Positions 56,120 to 64,000 of a stretch of DNA of 64,000 nucleotides are shown in pieces. The translations under genes and the position numbers were made by a program. Under the pieces are notes generated by a model. The model saw nothing but the letters and a program-made list of their open reading frames with translations, searched no databases and was not told where the DNA came from. The first letter of the stretch is position 1. Each line of letters opens with the position of its first letter. Origin of the DNA: Charina bottae (Eukaryota; Chordata; Lepidosauria; Squamata; Charinaidae); assembly GCA_023362775.1 (NCBI GenBank), contig JALMGJ010000008.1, positions 40,339,501 to 40,403,500 on the forward strand, written 5' to 3'.

Positions 56120-57384
56120 GAGTCTGTTTGGCCAGAAATTAACTGCCTTTTCATTCTTCTCACTGTCAAAAGTTGTTTGACATGCAGTATGGAGGGTGAT
56201 ATTAGGGAGAAGGGGAGAAAAAGCATAATTACCCTTTCCTGCTTGCTTCACCTTTTCTGAGCATTTTCATTAGGACAGGTGCCATTTTATTTGGATGTGT
56301 GTTTTGATCACGACGGGGGTGGGCTATTATATGGCGATATAAATAAAAAAGAAAGTTGTCTGCAGCATCTTATTAGAAGAATGTATATTAATAAATGAAG
56401 GTGCTGTTGTAATTAATTGGAGGTTTCTGTCTGGTCTGGGCTAGCACTGTCTAATCCGGATGACGAATCAAGCAGGAAAGGTCAATTCTCATAAAGCACC
56501 CAGAGAGAATAGCATCAGATTTATTTCCTTTCAGAGGCTGAAAACGTCAATCACTATTTTTTTAAAATAAAAGGCAATTGGCTGTAACTTTAGAAGGAAT
56601 TTTTGGGGCTCATGCGCTGTACTGGGGCTTCAGGTTGTATGTACCTGCTGTTCACTAAGGACATCAAAGGTTTGTGTGGGGTCTTCCTAATTTCCTGACA
56701 GCTCCAGTTCCTGTTAATGGCTGATAAAGCATGTGCTCTAAAAATCACAGAGTGAGTTTTAAATGATGTTTAATTCCTAATTCCTTCTCATATATTTAAA
56801 CTTGTGTATAAAAATCTGGTTCAGTGCAATAAACCTATTCTTTTATTAGATATAAATAAATGCTGATTGTGAATTAGGAAACATTTTTCAATCATACCGA
56901 AAACTTTTCAGTTGAAGAACTATGCTATTTCAACCCAAATTATTTACACATTTTATTGTTAATTCCTTTAAGGTATTTTAAAACTCAGGAATTGCCATTA
57001 CTTACTACTAGATTGTAGTGAAACCAGCTGATGGGAGAAAAGGACCATCTTCTGTTCATATTAGACATTTGCTCCTCCATTTCTATTCATACTTTCACTG
57101 ATTATAAAATCTCAACCTTTTAAACAAATATATTTATTCAAGGGCAAAGTTGATGTCAGGCAGGTTAGGATGTATGACCTCACATTATGTAAAAAACCAA
57201 AATTGAACTAAAATGGTTGATCAAATTATTGCACCGATTAAGGGAAAGAGATCTAGAAGTTATTTTCTCCTTGATTATTTCTCTTTGATTATTCTATATG
57301 AGCCCCCACCTTATCCCCAGGATCCAAGATGGGGTGTAGGATAGCCTAATCATGTTTTCTTTCATCTTTGACTGAGCTTTGAAT
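56120..57384. other. No gene seen
   Basis: No recognised element. 56280-56900 is AT-rich and unique-looking. Confidence 0.35.
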
Positions 57385-57392
57385 GCCTAGGG

Positions 57393-57555
57393 CAGAGCTT
57401 TCCAAACTTTTCATGTTGGTGACACACTTTTTAGACATGCATCATTTCGCGACACACTCTTACAGCAGGGCACAAGGCAGGCACTAGGACCTGCGCGGAA
57501 TCCTGGCAGGGCTTGGAGGCAGCAGCAGCCGTGACACACAGTTTGGAAAGCTCTG
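57393..57555 (+). mobile_element. hAT-type MITE, same family, copy F (shortest)
   Basis: Perfect duplication gcctaggg (57385-57392 and 57556-57563). One internal unit and no 'cacccagacactgcagccgacacact' segment, so it is an internally deleted short form. Confidence 0.95.
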
Positions 57556-57563
57556 GCCTAGGG

Positions 57564-58580
57564 CCAACCAGAAAGCTTCTGTGGTTGAAGAGGAATTTGA
57601 ACCCGACCGACAGTGTGTCACTGCATCCATTATAGCGCACTGGATTTTCACACTAAGATCTTGTATCTTGGATGTGCACACAGTGGTAACATTTTAAGAA
57701 ATGCCCAATACTATAACAGTGCTTGACCTTCCCTGAGTGAACTTGTTGGAGCGTTTGAAGGGAGCTGTGGAATGCAAGTTCATTCTCTAGGATAGACCTA
57801 ACAAACAAAGGGGCTTCAAGGATTTATAGGGGAGATGGGAGGAAAAATTGAGGGGCTTAACTCCAGAAGAGGAAAGAAAAGAGACTAAAGTAATCAAAGG
57901 AAAGCAAAGGAGGAGACCAATCTTCTGTATCTAAACATTTGCCCAAACAAGGTCTAATGAAGTGACTTCATGTGACAGAATTAAAAAGGCTTATAATTTG
58001 CATAGTCAGAAGGTCCTTGCCTTGCCTTGCCCTGCCCTGTGGGGTCTGACCTGGCAGGACTGGATATGCTAGATGCTGTCACAAACTCTTGTATATCTGC
58101 ATGTATGTCAGAATTGTCTGAAACTTGAGCAAGCCCCTTCTGGTGTTCCTTCAGATGTCTCAAATTAGGCTACAGTTTAGGAGGCTGTATTGTCTCCCTT
58201 TATGTCCCAACAAGTTTCCTTCCTCCAGCCAGAAGAACTGATTCTCCATGATCTGGCAATTTTGCAAACACTTCCAGGACAGTCCTGGACAACAACCCAT
58301 TTAGCCCTTGCCTACTTCATTATTTCCTTGTGCTCTAGGGTGATCACTTGTCTTCTCCTCTGCTGCGTCTCATCCCCTTTGGCCAGCAATCTCCAACTTA
58401 GAATCTGGACAGTGATTGCTTCAGTTGTTGGACAGCTCCTTTTCAAGTGGTGCAGTGAACCCTGGGTCAAAGATACCAGTAGTTCCAACCCTGAGTCCTT
58501 GCTGCATGTCTCCTAGCTCTGAACAGATTAAACAAATTGGGGAAAAACTGTTAGCTATGATAGCTATTAGGCCCATCATG
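57564..58580. other. No gene seen
   Basis: The ORF 58190-58516 has a hydrophobic stretch (ALAYFIISLCSRVITCLLLCC) but no other support, and it lacks a convincing signal context. Confidence 0.3.
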
Positions 58581-58588
58581 TTCTAGAA

Positions 58589-58878
58589 CAAGGCTTTCCA
58601 ATCTTTTCATGTTGGTGACACACTTTTTAGACATGCATCATTTTGCAACACACTCTTACAGCAGGGCATCATTTTGCGACACACTCTTACAGCAGGGCAC
58701 AAGACAGGCACTAGGACCTGCACAGAATCACAGCAGGTTTGGAGGCAGCAAGGCACAAGGCAGGCACTAGGATCTGTGCGGAATCCTGGCAGGGCTCGGA
58801 GGCAGCAGCAGCCACGACACACCCAGACACTGCAGCCGACACACTAATGTGTCGCGACACACAGTTTGGAAAGCTCTG
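58589..58878 (+). mobile_element. hAT-type MITE, same family, copy G
   Basis: Perfect duplication ttctagaa (58581-58588 and 58879-58886). The left end is mutated (caaggctttccaatc). Two internal units, plus a duplicated 'catcattttgcgacacactcttacagcagggca' piece. Confidence 0.93.
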
Positions 58879-58886
58879 TTCTAGAA

Positions 58887-60419
58887 TCATGGCTGACTAA
58901 TGGAGAATGGTGGACAGACAAAACTGGAGATAATCTAGCAATGGCAATGGAATTGTAACACAAGCAAGGCCATGTTCTAAACATTGCGTAATCATGTATA
59001 AGAAAGAAAAATGTATAAGTTGTAGGATTCAAATGTGTACTTCCTGGGCTATTTCACAGAGAAAATCCTAAAAGGCTCTGTGTTCCTTTCAGAGTCCTTC
59101 AATATACCTCACTTTCTTTCATGTTATTTAATGGTGAAGTATATGGATTTTGGACGCATAATGCTGAAAATACTTTGTTTTCTCAGCTTTCAGAGTTCAG
59201 AATACAAAGCAAACTCAGCAAGATATTGTAGAAAAAATTAGGTCCACGCTGAAAACCAATCCGTTAAACAAGAAGTGATTTGGCAATCAGCTGACAAAAA
59301 TTCCTAAAATCTCCAGATGAGGTGGTATGACAGAAGTAAAAAACTGGACCATAAGATCAAAGCACAGACTCCAGGCAAGAATCAAAAAAGATCCTAATAA
59401 GACCCAAAGTTGAGATTTGCTGCAATCTAGAAACTATGAGGTTATAAGACAAAAAGCCTCTATGGGCTTTGAGTCAAGTTTTTATGATCCAGGCAGTCAC
59501 TTTAGCAGAAGTTGAAAAAGGAAAAACAGAATCCTCAACGGACTTCACACAATTGCTACCTGCCAAAATGATGAAGACTTTGGTCCAAAGCATGAAGGGG
59601 TTGTATGAACTCTTTATGTGAAAAATATACAAACTAACAGTCCAGCAAGGCAAATTCTATGGCAGGAACACACACACACACAAACACACACACAGAGGAC
59701 TTCCACTTATTTAGGGTAGAGCAGGCACCTATCCAAGCCAGGAATGGAAGGTAGTTCTCTGGATGCTGAATCCAGCTCACTGAACCGTATTACTTGTTAC
59801 TTACAAACTTAAACAGTGGAGTGTAAAGCTTGTTTATGCAACGGTTCCAATTCTTTCTGTGTTTCCAATTTGAAGCCCAAACATATTTGATGTGACAAAA
59901 GAGTGTGGAGGACACCAAATGAGCATGAAGTACTTTCTTAATTATTTTCCTCCTCTTTCATTCCTTCCACTTCAGCAGCCATTTTCTTTCCAGGGAGGGA
60001 GAAGAAAAACCAGCATATCAAACATTTTTTTAGCAAGAAAAAGAATGTTCACAGACCAGCACATGTCCAACTGGGGGGGGGGGGGGGGGGGGGAATCAAG
60101 GACTTGCTGATATTTGGAACCGCAGCGTGCCCAGAAACCTGCCACCTGCTGGTTGATCTGGGGATTTTACCATTAACCAAAGTTTTTGACCAAGTAGATC
60201 AGAGTATATTTAACTGTTCCAGTCTCCCAGCTCTGGGCTATATGTAAACCAGAAACCTTTCTAATGATAATTAATCCATTCTCGGCCTGCATAACTCGAT
60301 GCAGCTCAGTTTGCTTAATGCTAAGCCACAACAGGGAAGAGATGGGGGGAGATTAATCAGCCCTTGCATTTTTCTCCTTGCCAAGAGTGACCATGAAAAG
60401 GAAAAAAGGGGGGAAATGG
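58887..60419. other. No gene seen; (CA)n at 59669-59695, G run at 60073-60093
   Basis: No coding features. The 21-base G run at 60073-60093 is a likely assembly-sensitive site. Confidence 0.4.
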
Positions 60420-60514
60420 CAGGCCATAATGTCTATGAAGGTTCTCAGTCATCCAGGTGGAATTGTCTGTGGCTTGAATCATGTCAACTGGATTTCTATT
60501 TTCTCAGTGGAAAC

Positions 60515-60545
60515 GTTTCGCTCCTTATCCAAGGAGCTTCTTCAG
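60515..60545 (-). ncRNA. Hammerhead-ribozyme-like core, minus strand
   Basis: The minus strand reads CTGAAGA, hairpin GCTCCTT-GGAT-AAGGAGC, GAAAC, identical in core and stem II to 28747-28777. Confidence 0.75.
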
Positions 60546-60755
60546 TCTGAGCAAAGTTAGCAAGGGAATCCTTAAGTATGTTTCTAGGGTGGCTGTGTGA
60601 CCTTGCACCTGGGGCTAGGTCATGGTTATTTTTGAGATGTTATTTCTAAGTCCCTTTATCATCTAAAGGAGGATCGTTAAGATCACCATGCTGCTGTTGA
60701 GCTTGCGAAATGGTCTTAACTTTGCCAACTTTGCTAACTACTAACTTTGCTCAGA

Positions 60756-60786
60756 CTGGAGAAGCTCCTTGGATAAGGAGCGAAAC
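60756..60786 (+). ncRNA. Hammerhead-like core with a mutated conserved base
   Basis: CTGGAGA (60756-60762) instead of CTGAAGA: the conserved A after CUG is replaced by G. Stem II and GAAAC are intact. This change is expected to abolish or strongly reduce self-cleavage. Confidence 0.65.
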
Positions 60787-60847
60787 GTTTCCACTGAGAA
60801 AATAGAAATCCAGTTGACGTGATTCAAGCCACAGACAGGCCATAATG

Positions 60848-61551
60848 CCTATTTGACAGATTGTATTTGATGTGATGTTCATCATGCTGGTCTAGCAGTT
60901 CTTTCATCAAGTGAATTCTGTCAGCATAGTTAGCATCCATAGCAAAGTTTGGAAGCAAAAGAAGAGGCAGGAAGGTTAGCAGACTATTTTCCTTAGTTTC
61001 GGGCAACTTTAATGCCACCTCAAACTCATCTTCTATAAACAGTTTACAATCAATGATGTCCTCACGCTAAATAGAACAGCAGTATACAAAATCACTAGAA
61101 CATCCACCGTGCCATTACAGATTGCACTACAGTCCACCACAACGACCCATCTAATCCCCCAAGGCCTTCTGAAATAGCCAAGCTTTTAGAAGATGATTGA
61201 TCTTCATTCTATGAATTTCAGGAAAGCAGACAATGGGTTGTCCACTCATCTTCAGGACTGTCTATTCAGGCTGTAGTACTTTCCCATTAAACTGTATCTT
61301 GCAGAGGCTTTTCCCATTATGGACTCCCTGGTTCTTTCAATGGAGTGTCTAGTTCTGTCCTTCCTTTTTGCAATGCTTTCTCTGTCCCTGGCACCTTGCC
61401 CATGAAACCCCATGCCACAGCAAACATGTTAATCTATTTATTATCACTGTGGTGCTTTGCAGATTGTTGCTCATTCTTGTGTTGGGATAAATTAAGATCA
61501 CTGCCTGCCTGCATGTTGTCTCCCCCCAGAAGAGGTAAAGGAAGCCCAAAT
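60848..61551. other. No gene seen
   Basis: No recognised feature. 61060-61200 has some old LINE-like text (agtttacaatcaatgatg). Confidence 0.3.
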
Positions 61552-62108
61552 TGTTAAAAGGTTACAAAATAGCATAAGAGTTTGATAATGCCAGAGATTA
61601 AGATGGAAAAGGAAGCCCAACTACTCAGACAAAGGATCCCCTTCCGATTCAATTGGAAAGCTTGGAACACAAAAGGTCAGCTCATTCACAGAACTTAGCC
61701 AGCCCATTCAGGTAGATCTCCTTCCCCAGCCAAACAGATCTCCATAATCAAATAACAATAGATTCCTTCCAAGATGCACATTCCAAGTAAGCCACAGCCC
61801 ACAGGGAACACAGACAGGAAACACAAACAGCAGGGGGCCCAACCACAGAGCGCCTCCTCTCTGAAATCTGGCAAATTACACTTCTCTCAAGTTCCCAGGG
61901 GGCGGGAACACCTTTGCATAGCAACAACCAAGCTCTCCTATATAAATGGCCTGTGGGGGAAATACAGGTGTGGCCACCTTCCAACCAGCATACTCTGTAC
62001 TCTGCATATGCTCTTGGGAATAAACCTGCAAACCTCTGTTCGAGCAACTGCCTGCGTGACTATTCATTCCCGGCTTGGGACGAACCTTGGTAAGATTACC
62101 TTCTAACA
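61552..62108 (+). mobile_element. Solo LTR of an endogenous retrovirus-like element
   Basis: Begins TGTTAAAAGGT and ends ACCTTCTAACA (inverted ends, TG...CA). Contains a TATA box ctatataaatggcc (about 61939) and AATAAA at about 62021, both on the plus strand and in the right order. About 557 bp. Flanking bases (caaat and cttgt) do not give a clean duplication, so the solo state or the exact end is uncertain. No internal region adjoins. Confidence 0.75.
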
Positions 62109-62635
62109 CTTGTATAGCAACAGCAGTGAGAATGCAGCAATTCCACTTCCTTTAGATATATATCCATCACACTATTCCTTTTCAGGATAAATAGCATTAT
62201 GCAAAGTGCAAAAAATTAATAATAAGAAGAAATAAATAACACAGGAGAAATTAAAAACAGGAGATAAAAGAAAATCTAAATCTAATTTACACCAGCACCA
62301 TTAACAATACGTCTCTTTCTATTTTGCAAGCCATCCCTGCTTCCACCCTGTAGTTACACAGGTCCCTACATAGCCTTTTGTTTTTAACACTTTCACCTCT
62401 CTCTTTTTGAGGATCTCATCAGTTCCACCCAACCACAGGTGCCTCCTTACTTTTATTTATGTGTTCTCCTGACATACTCAACTTTTACTTCCATATTACA
62501 CAGTGGGCAGAAGCATAATGAGTTGAAATTATGGCTTATTTGACAAACATGGATTAAAATTGGCTTGCATCATTGTGTTTCAAAGGCAGCTCCCAAAGAT
62601 CTGACCCAGCATCAGATCCCAAAGGCTGTGCCCCC
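62109..62635. other. No gene seen
   Basis: No recognised feature. Confidence 0.35.
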
Positions 62636-62812
62636 TCTTCCTTCCTTCCTTCCTTCCTTCCTTCCTTCCTTCCTTCCTTCCTTCTCTCTCTCCTTCCTTC
62701 CTTCCTTCCTTCCTTCCTTCCTTCCTTCCTTCCTTCCTTCCTTCCTTCCTTCCTTTTTCTTTCTCCTTCCTTCCTTCCTTCCTTCCTTCCTTCCTTCCTT
62801 CCTTCCTTCCAC
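62636..62812. repeat. (CTTC)n microsatellite with interruptions
   Basis: Three blocks of perfect CTTC interrupted by CTCTCTCT and CTTTTTCTTT. The 122- and 80-codon plus-strand ORFs rich in FLPS are artefacts. Confidence 0.97.
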
Positions 62813-63282
62813 TAGACCTTTATATCCCTCTCACAAGATTCAGGTCAATGATTTACAAGGTCAGTGGCAAAAGCTCTTGAATTCATATCTCTTTCCTCAT
62901 TCAACACATGACTACCACCCACAGAAACATTAGTTCCTCCAAGTTTGAATCTTAGACATACAAAATAAACATTATTGGAAGATTTCAGCTTCTAGTTCTT
63001 TCTCAGCCCAGGTGTAATATGAATTGGGTAAAATATTAATTTTACTTCCCCTGTCAAGAATCCTCTTCAAGTGCACCTGTTTATGTGAACTTTGTTGATA
63101 ACTGTATAATTAATTTAAAGGAAATGTGTCTAAATATTTCATTGTATATGTCTGTTGCTATTAAGCAAAACAAAGCAAGCAGAAGAAATTATAGATAAAG
63201 CAGAACAAATTTTGGGCTTTAATTTAAGCATCTGAGGGTTGCTAGAACTCTCATTTAATATTCTGGGTAGGAGGACCTAGAG
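62813..63282. other. No gene seen
   Basis: No recognised feature. Confidence 0.35.
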
Positions 63283-63574
63283 CAAAGCTTTCCAAACTTT
63301 TCATGTTGGTGACATACCTATTAGACGTGCATCATTTCGTGACACAGTAATAACAGGGCTCCCTGCCCCCCGGCCCATGCGATTGGCTCCCGGGTGGAAA
63401 CCCCACCCCCGGCCTATGCGATTGGCTCCTGGGTGGAAACCCCGCCCCGGTCCACGCGATTGGCTTCTGCCTGCTTCTTCCCCCGCCCTGCCTGCAGCTG
63501 CCCTGCCCTGCCTTGCCTCTGCTAAGAAAAGCTGCGGTTGTGAGGCAAAAAAGGCTCGGATCACCACAAAAAGG
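63283..63574 (+). mobile_element. hAT-type MITE, 5' part, divergent interior
   Basis: The left end caaagctttccaaacttttcatgttggtgac is the CAGAGCTTTCC family, but the interior is a three-unit array of about 38 bp (gcgattggctcc...gtggaaaccccacccc) and not the usual one. The right end is missing: it runs into the SINE at 63575. Confidence 0.75.
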
Positions 63575-63868
63575 TCACCCAGCCGGCTTTCATGCCTAAG
63601 GCGGGACTAGTTCTCTCAGTCTCCTGGTTTGCCATTGGCTCCTTCCTAGGACTGAGAGAGACGGACTGGCCCAGGGTCACCCAGCCGGCTTTCATGCCTA
63701 AGGCGGGACTAGAACCCTCAGTCTCCTGGTTTGCCATTGGCTCCTTCCTAGGGCTGAGAGACGGATTGGCCCAAGGTCACCCAGCTGGCTTTCATGCCTA
63801 AGGCAGGACTAGAACTCACAGTCTCCTGGTTTCTAGTTCAGCGTCTTAACCACTAGACCAAACTGGCA
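63575..63868 (-). mobile_element. SINE with 102-bp tandem body units, third locus
   Basis: Minus strand, from 63868: gccagtttggtctagtggttaag (A-box region), then body units with gtctcctgg (plus-strand reading) at 63619, 63721 and 63821 (102- and 100-bp steps). The 3' tail is missing at 63575. The ORF 63592-63801 is an artefact. Confidence 0.88.
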
Positions 63869-64000
63869 TCAGAACTTTGGGCACAGACCAGGGAAACTGA
63901 GTTTCAAGTACACCCCTCATTCATGAAAATTCCAGTGGGATGACTTTGAACCAAAGACCATCTTTCAACCCAATCTACCCTAGAGATTGTCATTGCATGC
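63869..64000. other. No gene seen at the window end
   Basis: No recognised feature. Confidence 0.4.

Larger units (their letters stand above)
60432..60835. mobile_element. 5'-truncated PLE with head-to-head terminal repeats
   Basis: Duplication caggccataatg (60420-60431 and 60836-60847). The left 290 bp is a minus-strand PLE 3' region: tctatgaaggttctcagtc, hammerhead-like core, then back to the end of the ORF (gttaagaccatttc as complement near 60720). The right 115 bp is the plus-strand terminal region with a second core. Same overall architecture as 28220-28518. Confidence 0.9.

Noticed and set aside
58190..58516. Membrane-protein-like ORF
   Set aside because: One hydrophobic stretch only, with no start context, no family features and no neighbours to support it.
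62565..62933. FLPS-rich ORF resembling a low-complexity protein
   Set aside because: Translation of the (CTTC)n microsatellite.

Overview
The window is vertebrate, almost certainly from a squamate reptile (lizard or snake). It combines Sauria-type tRNA SINEs with a CTTTACC tail, a BovB (RTE) LINE, CR1 and L2 remnants, young L1 insertions, Penelope-like elements (PLEs) and many hAT MITEs with 8-bp target-site duplications (TSDs). I see no host gene that can be called with confidence. It reads as intergenic or intronic DNA built by layered transposition, and nearly all long open frames belong to transposons or to tandem repeats whose period is a multiple of three.

Layout. 0-5 kb: hAT MITEs, a microsatellite and a decayed CR1. 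5.1-6.1 kb: a possible retrocopy between two LINE tails. 7.8-12.5 kb: CR1 split by L2, Tigger-like and hAT elements, including a 1.06-kb hAT element with GC-rich arms. 14.8-19 kb: a palindromic MITE, an unrecognised ORF, a LINE of unassigned clade and a CR1 3' end split by a hAT. 20.2-25.8 kb: SINEs, L2 remnants, and a MITE carrying an L1 insertion. 26.1-29.3 kb: a 5'-truncated BovB holding a PLE with a GIY-YIG domain, which itself holds a shorter PLE-derived insertion; each layer has its own TSD. 29.5-37 kb: a palindromic MITE, L2 copies, a 74-bp PLE insertion and a Sauria SINE. 38.4 kb: a small ORF with a signal peptide. 39.3-42.3 kb: an LTR-element remnant with LTR U5 ends facing outward on both sides, enclosing a LINE that contains an L1. 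42.3-43.3 kb: a 305-codon ORF with a 33-bp tandem repeat. 45-64 kb: a hAT inside a hAT, three SINE loci with a 102-bp tandem unit, an internally deleted L1, more hATs, a second PLE insertion and a solo LTR.

Most notable: both larger PLE loci carry sequences matching the hammerhead ribozyme core (CTGAAGA, a 7-bp hairpin, GAAAC), arranged head-to-head on opposite strands. Hammerheads in PLEs are established knowledge; the head-to-head 5'-truncated copies with 12-14 bp TSDs are what this window adds. The second is the LTR element with two outward U5 ends and a matching 4-bp flank. Family names come from remembered sequence and protein features and were not checked by any search.
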